From NCBI GenBank assembly GCA_003166955.1, contig PMUI01000043.1, forward strand, positions 1-43,440: a DNA stretch of 43,440 bases. The letters are read 5' to 3'. Below are positions 8,916 through 17,675 of this stretch, one piece after another (within the stretch, counting starts at the first letter, position 1; each line of letters begins with the position of its first letter). The position numbers were made by a program, and so were the translations under genes. A model generated the notes under the pieces. It searched no databases, was not told the DNA's origin, and saw only the letters and a list, made by a program, of their open reading frames with translations. This DNA comes from Acidobacterium sp. (GTDB lineage: Bacteria; Acidobacteriota; Terriglobia; Terriglobales; Acidobacteriaceae).

Positions 8916-9773
8916 ATGGAAACCAAACTCTCTCGTCGCGAACTCCTCCGCTCCGCTGCCCTCGCCTCGGCCGCCGCCATCCTTCCCGCCTCATCCTTCG
9001 CCGAGCCTACCGCCGCGCCCAGGGAACCCGCCTCTCCCGTCCGTCTCGGCCTCGCCAGCTATACCTTCCGCAACTTCACGCGCGCTCAGATGATCGGCTT
9101 CATGAAGGATCTCAACATCCTCGACCTCAACGCGAAGGACGCGAAAGATCATCTGCCCATCGATCCCGCCGCCGAGGCCCAGGCCCTCGCCGACTACACC
9201 GCCGTCGGCATTCGCCTGCACGCAGCCGGAGCCATCTATTTCCAGCAGGCCACCGACGACGATATCCGCACCAAATTCGAATACGTTAAACGCGCCAACA
9301 TTCCTGTCATCGTTGCAGGCGATCCGTCGCCCGAGACCCTCCCGCGGATCGAAAAGTTCGTCAAGGAATACGACATCCGCCTCGCCATCCACAACCACGG
9401 TCCGGAAGATAAGCTCTGGCCCTCGCCCCTCGATATCCTCAAAGATATTCACCGCATGGACCCTCGCATCGGCTGCTGTATCGATGTTGGACACACCGTC
9501 CGCGCCGGAACCGATGTCGTCGAGGCGATCCACGCCGCCGGTCCGCGCCTCTTCAATGTGCACATGAAGGACCTGACCGATTTCCGCGCCAAAGAGAGCC
9601 AGGTTGCCGTGGGCGATGGAAAAATGCCTGTCCGCCCGATCTTCGAAGCTCTTATCGCCTTGAAATATCAGGGCTTCGTCGACCTCGAATATGAGGTGCA
9701 CGCCGACGATCCGATGCCCGGTGTCACCAGCAGTTTCGCCTTTATGCGCGGCGTCCTCGCCGGCATGGGTTAA
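8916..9773 (+). CDS. Tat-exported sugar phosphate isomerase/epimerase (TIM barrel)
   Basis: Protein of 285 residues of the xylose-isomerase-like TIM barrel family (AP endonuclease 2 fold). ATG 8916 follows AGAGG. A TTG just before it is not preferred. The signal is Tat-like (SRRELLRSAALASAAAILPAS). Barrel marks are GLASYTFRNF at the first strand, IPVIVAGDPS, RLAIHNHGPEDKLW with the metal/substrate His residues, IGCCIDVGHTVRAG, RLFNVHMKDL and GFVDLEYEV. The His, Asp and Glu ligands typical of the family are present. Together with the upstream oxidoreductase it suggests an extracytoplasmic sugar-conversion pathway. Substrate unknown. Confidence 0.88.
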   Translation: METKLSRRELLRSAALASAAAILPASSFAEPTAAPREPASPVRLGLASYTFRNFTRAQMIGFMKDLNILDLNAKDAKDHLPIDPAAEAQALADYTAVGIRLHAAGAIYFQQATDDDIRTKFEYVKRANIPVIVAGDPSPETLPRIEKFVKEYDIRLAIHNHGPEDKLWPSPLDILKDIHRMDPRIGCCIDVGHTVRAGTDVVEAIHAAGPRLFNVHMKDLTDFRAKESQVAVGDGKMPVRPIFEALIALKYQGFVDLEYEVHADDPMPGVTSSFAFMRGVLAGMG

Positions 9774-9782
9774 CCCGCCTAA

Positions 9783-9901
9783 GGAAACTCTGATTAAGCC
9801 GCTGTTTTGAAGGGGCACGGCTTCAGCCGTGCCGTAAAGATCAGTGAAAAATGGGCTTTAGCCCCTGAGGGATGATTTTCGAAGGCTTAATCAGAGCTTC
9901 C
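9783..9901. repeat. Palindromic REP/MITE-like element, 119 bp
   Basis: The ends are 18-bp inverted repeats with one mismatch: GGAAACTCTGATTAAGCC (9783-9800) and GGCTTAATCAGAGCTTCC (9884-9901). Inside are two smaller palindromes: GGCACGGC/GCCGTGCC around TTCA (about 9814-9833), and GGGCTTTAGCCC (9853-9864). The unit carries no gene. This nested architecture is typical of REP/BIME elements spread by RAYT transposases or of small MITEs. No transposase is in the window. It sits 9 bases after the isomerase stop codon and would form a long hairpin in that transcript. Confidence 0.75.
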
Positions 9902-10080
9902 CTAACTTCCGGCAGACTTTGCCCCGTGCGGGTCCTGTTCGCTGCCCCAACAAATGCCCCGGCAATTAAGTCCTACCTAAGTGGTACCCTGTCCACCCAT
10001 GGTTGACTTATACTTACCCTCGCGTACGCCGATAACTTCCGTAGGAAGGTGCGCGCGTGGCGCGCAAAAGGGGAAACCGG

Positions 10081-12246
10081 ATGGATGCAGTCAGCGGAGT
10101 GACTGGTCCCCAACCAAAGTGTGGGCGTTCCGTGGTGGCTCGTCGACGCGTCTCCCTGGAGTGTGCTCCGGGATCGTTCATTCCCTTCATCCTGCTGGCC
10201 TTTCTCTCCCTCTCCGTGCATGCGGCCCAGCCGCCACTCGCTGTGATCCGCACCGTCCGCCAGGCTCACACCCTCCCCAACAGTGAGGCCGTAAAGGGAT
10301 ATCCCGTCCATCTCGATCACGCTCAAATTACCTTCTTCGATTCCACCATCCAATCCATGTTCGTGATGGACGACAGCGACGGCATCTTTGTGGATGCGCG
10401 CGGCGATCAGGTGCCGGATGTGCGCGCCGGCGACGTCGTCCAGCTCGACGCCGTCAGCGGCCCAGGGGACGTCGAGCCCGTCCTCCTGCATCCCCACTTC
10501 CGCATTCTGCGCAACGCTCCGCTTCCCGACGCGCCCCTGATCGGCTTCGACCGCCTCTCCCTCGACTTCTACGATTCCCGCTGGGTAGCCATCCAGGGCA
10601 TCGTCCGATCCGTCCGCAGGCCGCAACAAGTCACCTATTACGCCGGCCACGCCGCTTCCAGCAGTGCCAATCTCATCGTCACCCTCGCCTCCGGCCAGGA
10701 CCTCATGGATGTCATTACTCTCGACCCTCGCGGCGGCGACCACAGCAACCTGATCGACGCCACCGTCCGCCTGCGAGCCGCCTGTGGAACCCGATTCAAT
10801 CAGCGAAAACAGATCATCGGCGTTCACCTGTACATGCCCGACATCTCCTATATTCAGGTGCTCGAACCCGCCCCCGCTGATTCCTTCTCGCTGCCCGTCA
10901 GCGATACCGCCGACGTCATGCGCGCCAGCCAGCATGAGCGCGGCCATCGCGTTCATGTTCGCGGCGTCGTCACTTCCACCTGGGGACCAAACCAGTTTTC
11001 CCTCATGGATGCCGCTCACGGCATCTTTGTGCATACCGAAAGCCCTGCCGCCGTTTCCGTCGGTGACCTCCTCGATGTCGTCGGGTTCCCTAACCTCGGC
11101 GACTATACCTCCGTCCTCGACGAGGCCATCTATCGCCGCATCGGCATTGCCCGCCCTCCCCTGCCTGCCAAAATTCCCGCCGCTCAGGCGCTCGACGGCG
11201 AGCACGACGCCGAGCCCGTCCAGATCGATGGGCAACTGCTCTATAAATCACGCACCGCTGACGAAAAAACTCTCCTCCTCACCGATGGCGGTCTCACTTT
11301 CTCGGCGGCGCTTCCCGCTGATACTCCCCAGGGCTTTGACCAACTGCAGCCAGGCAGCCGCCTTCGCATCACTGGGATTTGCTTCATCGAAGTCTCTCCC
11401 AACAAGCGGCCCAAAGCTCTGAAGATCCTTCTGCGTTCCCCCGCCGATGTTCTCGTCCTCTCCCGCCCCTCCTGGTGGACACCGCGCAATACCCTCGTCC
11501 TCGCGTCCCTGCTCTTCGCCATCGCCGCCACTGTTGTGACCTGGAACCTCGGACTGCGCCGCCGGGTTCGCGGCCAGACCCGCGTCATCCGCTCCCAGCT
11601 CGAGGAAGCCCACTCTCTGCGCCTGCAGGCTGAAGCTGCCCATCATGAAAAAAGCGAGTCCCTGGCCAATGTCCTCTCCCTGCAGCGCGACCTTATCGCC
11701 GCCCAGGAGAAACTACGCTATCAGGCCACGCACGATGTCCTCACCGGCCTCTGGAGCCGCGGTGCTCTGCTCGATCTGTTGCGCAGCGAAATCGAGCGCA
11801 CTCTGCGTACCGGAAACTCGTTCGGCATCCTCATGCTCGACGTCGATCACTTCAAACCCATCAACGACACCCATGGCCATCTGGCCGGCGACGCCGCCCT
11901 CAGGGAAATCGCGCACCGCATCAGTCATGCCATTCGCCCCTACGACATGGCCGGCCGCTACGGAGGCGAGGAGTTTCTCGTCGTTCTCCCCGACTGCGAG
12001 CGCAAACAAACCGAATCCAGCGCCGAACGCATTCGCGACGCCATCTCTTCTTCCCCCTTTGTGGTTGGCAATTGTGCAATCTCGCTGACCGTCAGCATCG
12101 GCGCCACCGTCGCTCCCGATTGCGCCCGGACGGAAACCGAGCTTCTCAGCCTGGCCGACCTGGCTCTTTACCAGGCCAAGAATGCCGGCCGCAACTGCAC
12201 CATTCTCAGAAGTTCCTTCGAGGAAGAGCACGCGGAAACAACGTGA
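10081..12246 (+). CDS. Membrane-bound diguanylate cyclase with periplasmic sensor
   Basis: Makes cyclic di-GMP from two GTP. Length is 721 residues from ATG 10081 (AAGGGG 7 bases upstream). GTG 10057 also has an AGGAAGG site and would add 8 residues. After a signal/transmembrane segment (FIPFILLAFLSLSVHA) comes a long periplasmic region (about 45-460) with repeated OB-fold-like units (GxVxS...DAAHGIFVHTE...VGDLLDVVG). A second membrane helix (TLVLASLLFAIAATVV) leads to a coiled coil (about 510-560) and the GGDEF domain. The active motif GGEEF is at 628-632, and RPYD, the inhibitory I-site RxxD, lies exactly five residues before it. The enzyme should therefore be active and feedback-inhibited. 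The sensed signal is unknown. The gene is convergent with the acyltransferase, 9 bases away. Confidence 0.92.
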   Translation: MDAVSGVTGPQPKCGRSVVARRRVSLECAPGSFIPFILLAFLSLSVHAAQPPLAVIRTVRQAHTLPNSEAVKGYPVHLDHAQITFFDSTIQSMFVMDDSDGIFVDARGDQVPDVRAGDVVQLDAVSGPGDVEPVLLHPHFRILRNAPLPDAPLIGFDRLSLDFYDSRWVAIQGIVRSVRRPQQVTYYAGHAASSSANLIVTLASGQDLMDVITLDPRGGDHSNLIDATVRLRAACGTRFNQRKQIIGVHLYMPDISYIQVLEPAPADSFSLPVSDTADVMRASQHERGHRVHVRGVVTSTWGPNQFSLMDAAHGIFVHTESPAAVSVGDLLDVVGFPNLGDYTSVLDEAIYRRIGIARPPLPAKIPAAQALDGEHDAEPVQIDGQLLYKSRTADEKTLLLTDGGLTFSAALPADTPQGFDQLQPGSRLRITGICFIEVSPNKRPKALKILLRSPADVLVLSRPSWWTPRNTLVLASLLFAIAATVVTWNLGLRRRVRGQTRVIRSQLEEAHSLRLQAEAAHHEKSESLANVLSLQRDLIAAQEKLRYQATHDVLTGLWSRGALLDLLRSEIERTLRTGNSFGILMLDVDHFKPINDTHGHLAGDAALREIAHRISHAIRPYDMAGRYGGEEFLVVLPDCERKQTESSAERIRDAISSSPFVVGNCAISLTVSIGATVAPDCARTETELLSLADLALYQAKNAGRNCTILRSSFEEEHAETT

Positions 12247-12255
12247 ACCGTCGTC

Positions 12256-13353
12256 TCAACGCGGCAACAATACCGCCTTGATCAACCTCTGCGCCGGCCG
12301 CTCAATCCACACCATCGCCAGCACCGCCGCTCCCACCAGCAATCCATAACTGAGCCACGGATCGAACCGCGCCAACCCCGTCACGTTCAGAATGTTCGAG
12401 TTGTGGATGAGATTCCACAGATTAAAATGCAGAATATACAGGCAATAACTTGCCTGCCCCACTGCCACAAACGGGAAGAACCCAAAGAACTTCGCGATCA
12501 GATTCTGCCCCGCCAGCCCCAGCACCGCCAATCCAAACAGCGGCATCATCAACCCGTCATGCATCATCGGATACGGAAAATGGTCGCCGAAATAGAGCAC
12601 CGCATAGATGCCCGCCATCCCCAGCGCGCCCAGCAGCAGCCGCTTGCGCGCCGCCCTCGGAATCAGCCCATCCAGATCCGCCAGCACAATCCCGAACAGG
12701 AATGACGGCACATGCGGAGGTGGCGAAAATTTCAGCGCCCGCATCCAGAAGCCCTCCGTGTATCGTCCCGGATGCATATCGCCATCCGGATGCAGCCCCA
12801 TATACAGGCTCGGCAGCACCATCCCCAGGCACCATAGCCCCAGCAGGATCCCCACCAGCGCCCCAATCCTCTTCGGGCGCTTCCACAAAATCACCAGCGG
12901 GAAAATCAGATAGAAAAACGCCTCGGTGCACATCGTCCACGCCGGCGTGTTCCAGAACGTCGACAGGGACGGGCTCCAGCCCTGCAGCAACATCGGCGTG
13001 AGCACCACGCCCCACGCAAACTGCCCGTGGCTGCGCGCATGCCACTCGTCCATCAGCATGCCCACCGAAATCAGCAGCGCGAACAGATAAATCGGATACA
13101 GCCGCGACAGTCGCGCAATCCAGAAATTCCGCGTGCTCAGCTGCCCCTTCTGCGCCTTGTCAGAGTAGTTGTAAGCCAGCACAAAACCCGACAGCAGCAG
13201 AAAAAAGCTCACCGACGTATACCCGTTGTCCACGACCGGGGCAAACGGTCCAAACCACTTCGGATTCCCAAAATGAAAGAACACGATGTTCAGGGCCGCG
13301 AAGGCGCGCAGCCCTGTCAGCGCCGGCAGGCGCTCCTTCTTCGCCTTCACCAC
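12256..13353 (-). CDS. Acyltransferase 3 family membrane protein (OafA/YrhL type)
   Basis: Integral membrane O-acyltransferase of 365 residues that moves acyl groups onto cell-surface sugars or other acceptors. The N-terminus carries the family signature LPALTGLRAFAALNIVFFHFG, with the conserved RAFAA and catalytic-type His. About ten hydrophobic helices follow (SVSFFLLLSGFVLAYNY, YPIYLFALLISVGML, AFFYLIFPLVILW, AVLYFGD and others). Start is GTG 13353 with a weak ribosome-binding site. It lies 83 bases after pyrH on the same strand, so the two may be cotranscribed although their functions are unrelated. Acceptor not predictable. Confidence 0.9.
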   Translation of the reverse strand: MVKAKKERLPALTGLRAFAALNIVFFHFGNPKWFGPFAPVVDNGYTSVSFFLLLSGFVLAYNYSDKAQKGQLSTRNFWIARLSRLYPIYLFALLISVGMLMDEWHARSHGQFAWGVVLTPMLLQGWSPSLSTFWNTPAWTMCTEAFFYLIFPLVILWKRPKRIGALVGILLGLWCLGMVLPSLYMGLHPDGDMHPGRYTEGFWMRALKFSPPPHVPSFLFGIVLADLDGLIPRAARKRLLLGALGMAGIYAVLYFGDHFPYPMMHDGLMMPLFGLAVLGLAGQNLIAKFFGFFPFVAVGQASYCLYILHFNLWNLIHNSNILNVTGLARFDPWLSYGLLVGAAVLAMVWIERPAQRLIKAVLLPR

Positions 13354-13436
13354 TACCGGCTTGCCTGCCGGTGTCTGTCGTGGGGGACCCGGGCTCCACG
13401 TCTCCGCAGGCCGGGGTACGACTTGTGCTTGTGCGC

Positions 13437-14141
13437 TCAGGCCGTCACCAGTGAGCCGACTTTCTCCCCGAGTATGACTCGGCGGATATTACCCGTCTCG
13501 TTCAGATTGAAGATGATCATGGGCAGATTGTTGTCCTTGCACAGACTCACTGCCGTGGTGTCCATCACCTTTAACCCCAGCCGCAGGATTTCCATGTAGG
13601 TAATCTGCTCAAATTTCACTGCGTCCCTTGTGATGACCGGATCGGCATCGTAGATGCCCTCAACTTTGGTTGCCTTAAGCAACACGTCTGCCTTGATTTC
13701 CATCGCCCGCAGCGACGCCGCCGTATCTGTGGAAAAGTAAGGGTTTCCGGTCCCGGCCGCAAAGATCACCACGCGACCCTTCTCCAGATGCCGGATCGCC
13801 CGCCGCCGGATATACGGCTCGCAAACCTGATTCATCTCAATGGCCGACATCACCCGGCAATACACGTCCTGCTTCTCCAGCGCATCCTGGATCGCCAGCG
13901 CGTTGATCACCGTCGCCAGCATCCCCATGTTGTCGGCAGAAACGCGGTCCATCTTCTTCGCCTGCTCGGCCACCCCGCGAAAGAAATTGCCGCCGCCCAC
14001 CACGATGGCCACTTCCACGCCCAGCTTGTGAACTTCAGCCAGTTCCGCAGCGATTTCGTGGATGCGAATCGGATCGACGCCGAAGCCTTTGCCCGCTGCC
14101 AAAGCCTCGCCGGATAGCTTGAGAACCACGCGTTTGTACAT
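13437..14141 (-). CDS. pyrH: UMP kinase
   Basis: Phosphorylates UMP to UDP with ATP, an essential step in pyrimidine nucleotide synthesis in the cytoplasm. 234 residues, the normal length. ATG 14141 gives the family start [14 protein letters not shown]. Further marks are [34 protein letters not shown]-equivalent [30 protein letters not shown] and the C-terminal [15 protein letters not shown]. Amino acid kinase fold. An upstream in-frame start at 14216 is rejected because the extra residues are not family-like. In most bacteria pyrH follows rpsB and tsf and precedes frr. None of these is next to it here, which is an unusual placement. Confidence 0.96.
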   Translation of the reverse strand: MYKRVVLKLSGEALAAGKGFGVDPIRIHEIAAELAEVHKLGVEVAIVVGGGNFFRGVAEQAKKMDRVSADNMGMLATVINALAIQDALEKQDVYCRVMSAIEMNQVCEPYIRRRAIRHLEKGRVVIFAAGTGNPYFSTDTAASLRAMEIKADVLLKATKVEGIYDADPVITRDAVKFEQITYMEILRLGLKVMDTTAVSLCKDNNLPMIIFNLNETGNIRRVILGEKVGSLVTA

Positions 14142-14372
14142 GCCAAAGGCAGTATCGCACGCCGGGTGACTGCGGCGAAGGCTACCCTGGTAACCCTCCT
14201 GGAGCCGCACTTCCACGCCGTTCCGCTCATCGATTGCCGCCCTGGAAATGCAACCCTCACCGCTGTAGTACTATGCCAGGAAGCGTTCTCTCCATCCCCA
14301 AAATCTCGCGCTGGCCATGCATGCCGTTCCCGGCCTTCGCGGCAATCTTCATGCTGTCCGGAGGTCATCCTG

Positions 14373-15734
14373 ATGGGTCTTCGCCGTTCGCTCCGCACTC
14401 CCCCTTCGCGCCTTCTTCCCTTCGTGCTCATTGCAGCGTCCGCGACAATCGTCCCGATCCTCGCCCACGCCCAGCAATCCCCGCCCACGGATATTGTCTT
14501 CCGCGGCGCCACGGTCATGACCGCCAGCCACGGCACCCTTTCGCCCGGCGCCGTCTGGGTGCATGCCGGAAAAATCGCCGGAGTCGGCGCCACCGTCTCC
14601 GCCCCCGACTCGGCCACCGTGGTCGACGCCACCGGCCTCTGGCTCACGCCCGGCATCATCGATCCCCACTCCCACTCCGCGCTCGACGGCGATGTCAACG
14701 AGGCCACCAGCCCCGTCACCCCCTCGATGCACATGATCGACGCCTTCGACAACCGTTCCGCCGACCTCTACCGCGCGCTCGCCGGCGGCGTCACCACCGA
14801 GCTACTGCTTCACGGCTCGGCCAACATGATCGGCGGCCAGGCCGTGGTCATCAAGAACAAGTTCGGCCTCGACCGCGATGCCATGCTCTTCCCCAATGCG
14901 CCCGGCTCCATCAAGTTTGCCTCCGGCGAAAACCCCAAGCGCGTCTACGGAAGCCGCGACCAGCTCCCCTCCACCCGCATGGGCAACTTTGAAGTCATGC
15001 GCATGGCCTTCGAAGACGCCAAACACTACATCGCCGACTGGGACGCCTACGACGCCAAGGTGAAAAAAGGCGACAAGGACGCCGTCGCTCCCAAGCGCGA
15101 CCTCAAACTCGAAGCCCTGGCCGACGTCCTCCGCGGCAAGCTCTACGTCCAGATCCACTGCTATCGCGCTGACGAGTTCCTCACCGAAGAAGCCATCGCC
15201 AAAGAGTACGGCTATAAGATTCGCGCCTTCCACCACGCGCTCGAAATGTACAAAGTTGGCCCGCAGATCGCGGCCGACGGTACCGCCATCGCCACCTTCA
15301 CCGACTGGTGGGGCTTCAAGGACGAAGCCTGGGACGCCATTCCCTGGAACGCGGTCATGTCCATGCGCCAGGGCGTCCGCGTCGCCCTCAAAAGCGACTC
15401 CGACGACCACATCCGCCGCCTCAACGTCGAAGCCGGCAAGATGATTCACTACGGCGGCGCCACCGAGGACGAAGCCGTCCGCATGGTCACCCTCAACCCC
15501 GCATGGATCATCGGCGTCGATGACCGCACAGGCTCCATCGACGTCGGCAAGGACGCCGACCTGGTCCTCTGGAACCACGATCCCCTCTCCACCTATGCCC
15601 ACGCCATGAAGGTCTACATCGACGGCGATCTCTTCTTCGACGCCTCCCTCCCCGGCTGGGGCACCACGCACTTCACCGGCGTCATGCACGAGGGCGGCGG
15701 TTTCGGCTCTGACGACGAGGAGGACGGACAGTGA
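14373..15734 (+). CDS. Exported amidohydrolase, metal ligands intact
   Basis: Metal-dependent hydrolase of 453 residues. ATG 14373 follows an excellent CCGGAGGT site. The frame extends upstream to 14166 but without protein features. Residues 1-30 form a signal peptide (LLPFVLIAASATIVPILAHAQ). The imidazolonepropionase/urease-like fold shows the HxH metal pair at H99 and H101 (DPHSHSALDGD), a further His at 262 (VQIHCYRADEF), His in IRAFHHALEM, and the catalytic Asp region ALKSDSDDH. The C-terminal composite domain has GSIDVGKDADLVLWN. Its stop overlaps the start of a second amidohydrolase, implying translational coupling. Substrate unknown; related exported enzymes act on small amides or peptides. 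Confidence 0.9.
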   Translation: MGLRRSLRTPPSRLLPFVLIAASATIVPILAHAQQSPPTDIVFRGATVMTASHGTLSPGAVWVHAGKIAGVGATVSAPDSATVVDATGLWLTPGIIDPHSHSALDGDVNEATSPVTPSMHMIDAFDNRSADLYRALAGGVTTELLLHGSANMIGGQAVVIKNKFGLDRDAMLFPNAPGSIKFASGENPKRVYGSRDQLPSTRMGNFEVMRMAFEDAKHYIADWDAYDAKVKKGDKDAVAPKRDLKLEALADVLRGKLYVQIHCYRADEFLTEEAIAKEYGYKIRAFHHALEMYKVGPQIAADGTAIATFTDWWGFKDEAWDAIPWNAVMSMRQGVRVALKSDSDDHIRRLNVEAGKMIHYGGATEDEAVRMVTLNPAWIIGVDDRTGSIDVGKDADLVLWNHDPLSTYAHAMKVYIDGDLFFDASLPGWGTTHFTGVMHEGGGFGSDDEEDGQ

Positions 15735-17041
15735 TCAAGGCTCTGGCTCAAGTAACTATAACTGTTACGTGTTTGGCAATTCCCGCTGCCCTGCTCGCGG
15801 CAGACACCCCCACACCTAAGACCATCGCCATCGTCGGCGGCAAGCTCCTCACCGTCAGCCACGGCGCCATCGAGAATGGCGTCCTCATCCTCGCTGACGG
15901 CAAAATCGCCGCCGTTGGCGCCGCCGCCGAAGTGAAAATCCCCAAAGGCGCGCAGATCGTCGACGCCAAAGGCCTCACTGTCTATCCCGGCCTCATCGAC
16001 CCTGAGTCCAACTTTGGCCTCACCGAAATCAGCGCCGACGCCATGTCCAACGACCTCGAGGAGCGCTCCGACGAGATCATGCCCCACATGCACGTCGCCG
16101 ACGCTTTCCACTCGGAAACCGAGCTGATCCCCGTCGCCCGCCTCAACGGCATCACCAACGCCGTCGTCGCTCCCGCCAGCGACGACTCCATTGCCGGCCA
16201 GGACATCTTCATCCAGCTCTACGGCAGCCGCCAACAAATGATGCTCGCCGCCGACGTCGCCCTCGCCATGAACTACGGCGCCGAGCAGCGCCGGTCCAAT
16301 GGCTTCCGCGGCGGGCACGCGACCTATCCATCTACCCGCATGGGCCTCATCACCGAGCTTCGCCAGACCTTCCTCGATACCCAGGACTACATAGCGAAGC
16401 GCGACGCCGCCGCAAAGAAAAGCGATGCGGCTTTCAAGCGCGACCTCAAATTCGAAGCTCTCATTCCCTACCTCAAAGGCGAGCGCCCGGTCGTTATCGG
16501 CGTCTACGAGTCCTACGACGTCGAGACCATCATGAAGCTCGCCCAGGAATTCCACCTCAAGATCATCCTGAACCACGTCACCCAAACCCAGGAAATTCTG
16601 GATGAGATCGCCGCGTACAAAGTCCCCGTCATCATCGGATCCATCTATGACGCGCCCCGCGCCAACGAGCGCTACGACTCCGTCTACACGCTGCCCGCGG
16701 AGTTGGCGAAGCGCGGCGTCAAAATCGCCATTTCCTCAGCCGATGGAGGTGGTCCCGCCAGCAGCCACTCCGCGCGCAATCTCCCCTATGCCGCCGGATT
16801 CGCAGTCGGCTACGGCCTTCCCTACGACGACGCCCTGAAAGCCATCACGCTGAATGTCGCCGAGATGTTCGGTTTTGGTGACAAACTCGGCTCCCTCGAC
16901 GTCGGGAAAATGGCCAACGTCGTCCTGGCCAACGGCGACCCCCTCGACGTCCGCACCGACGTAAAGCAGGTCTATATTCAGGGCGTCGCCGTCCCCATGG
17001 TCAGCCGCCAAACCCAACTCCGCGACGAGTACAGCAAGTAA
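15731..17041 (+). CDS. Exported amidohydrolase-like partner lacking HxH
   Basis: 436 residues, starting at GTG 15731 inside the overlap GTGA with the preceding gene, after GGAGGACGGACA. Signal peptide about 1-24 (VTITVTCLAIPAALLAAD). It has the same fold as its neighbour: GGKLLTVSHGAIENGVLILADGKI at the start, LTVYPGLIDPESN where the metal site begins, and GSLDVGKMANVVLANGDPL at the end. The metal-binding HxH is replaced by E92-S-N94, and the third-His segment VQIHCY reads VVIGVYESYD. LNHVTQTQE keeps one His. The canonical binuclear site therefore cannot form, and this chain may be a regulatory or structural partner, or use another chemistry. Coupled expression suggests a hetero-oligomer with the upstream enzyme. 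Confidence 0.88.
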   Translation: MIKALAQVTITVTCLAIPAALLAADTPTPKTIAIVGGKLLTVSHGAIENGVLILADGKIAAVGAAAEVKIPKGAQIVDAKGLTVYPGLIDPESNFGLTEISADAMSNDLEERSDEIMPHMHVADAFHSETELIPVARLNGITNAVVAPASDDSIAGQDIFIQLYGSRQQMMLAADVALAMNYGAEQRRSNGFRGGHATYPSTRMGLITELRQTFLDTQDYIAKRDAAAKKSDAAFKRDLKFEALIPYLKGERPVVIGVYESYDVETIMKLAQEFHLKIILNHVTQTQEILDEIAAYKVPVIIGSIYDAPRANERYDSVYTLPAELAKRGVKIAISSADGGGPASSHSARNLPYAAGFAVGYGLPYDDALKAITLNVAEMFGFGDKLGSLDVGKMANVVLANGDPLDVRTDVKQVYIQGVAVPMVSRQTQLRDEYSK

Positions 17042-17058
17042 GAAAGCGTCGGCTCAGG

Positions 17059-17106
17059 GGTGCCCCATTCAAGCCCGGTTTTGGCTTGAGTGGGCTTGGG
17101 GGCACC
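17059..17106. repeat. Nested palindrome after the amidohydrolase pair
   Basis: GGTGCCCC (17059-17066) pairs with GGGGCACC (17099-17106), and inside it CAAGCC (17070-17075) pairs with GGCTTG (17083-17088). The phrase GGGTGCCCCATTC recurs at 30561-30573, which marks it as a dispersed repeat. It may also act as a bidirectional terminator between the amidohydrolase operon (plus) and the convergent DUF4252 operon (minus). No T-run follows. Confidence 0.6.
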
Positions 17107-17147
17107 GGTCAACCTCTTGCCCGTTGCGCTTCCTGCTTCCAGCTCTC

Positions 17148-17675
17148 TTAGTCAGGGACCTTCTCATTCGCGCCGTAATCGTGCCGCCGCGCGCTCCCCT
17201 CCGGATCGTGGATCCAGTGCTTCAGCCGATTCGCGTTGACCTCGATCCGCACCACATCCAGCTCCCCATGCTCGTCGTAGTCCGCAATGAGCATACGCAT
17301 CGCAGAGCCGTTCGGCTGCACGTAAATAATGTTGACCTCCCCATTCCGCTCCCGCTCCACGACAAAGCGCTCCCATCCGCCTCCCAGAGAATCCCCAACC
17401 AACTTCTCCAGCTCCCCTGTATCCGAAACTTTGTTCAGGTGATCGAACTCCGCGATCTTCATCCCCTTCACGCCGCCGCCCGTCGCCACCCACGCGCAGA
17501 AGTTCACAAACCCCATCATCGGCAGGCGCTCCGCATGCGCGTCGTAACACTGCTCTACGGCGAATACCACAGCATCAAAATCGTGGCCAGAAGCAGCCCG
17601 CACCGTCATCGGCAAAACCACAGCCGCCGCCACCACCACAAGAGCCCCGCCAGCAACCAAACTCGCCATTCTCAT
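17148..17675 (-). CDS. Exported hypothetical protein of the DUF4252/sigma operon
   Basis: 175 residues, not recognised as a named family. Begins with a signal peptide or anchor (MRMASLVAGGALVVVAAAVVLPM). The mature part has one notable Cys-containing stretch (FAVEQCYDAH, VNFCAWVAT) and a region resembling the C-terminal half of DUF4252 proteins (GGWERFVVERERNGEVNIIYVQPNGSAMRMLIADYDEHGELDVVRIEVN). The two proteins may be distant relatives by duplication. Its ATG (17675) overlaps the stop of the DUF4252 gene by 4 bases, so translation is coupled. Probably a periplasmic factor of the sigma-factor regulon. Confidence 0.75.
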   Translation of the reverse strand: MRMASLVAGGALVVVAAAVVLPMTVRAASGHDFDAVVFAVEQCYDAHAERLPMMGFVNFCAWVATGGGVKGMKIAEFDHLNKVSDTGELEKLVGDSLGGGWERFVVERERNGEVNIIYVQPNGSAMRMLIADYDEHGELDVVRIEVNANRLKHWIHDPEGSARRHDYGANEKVPD

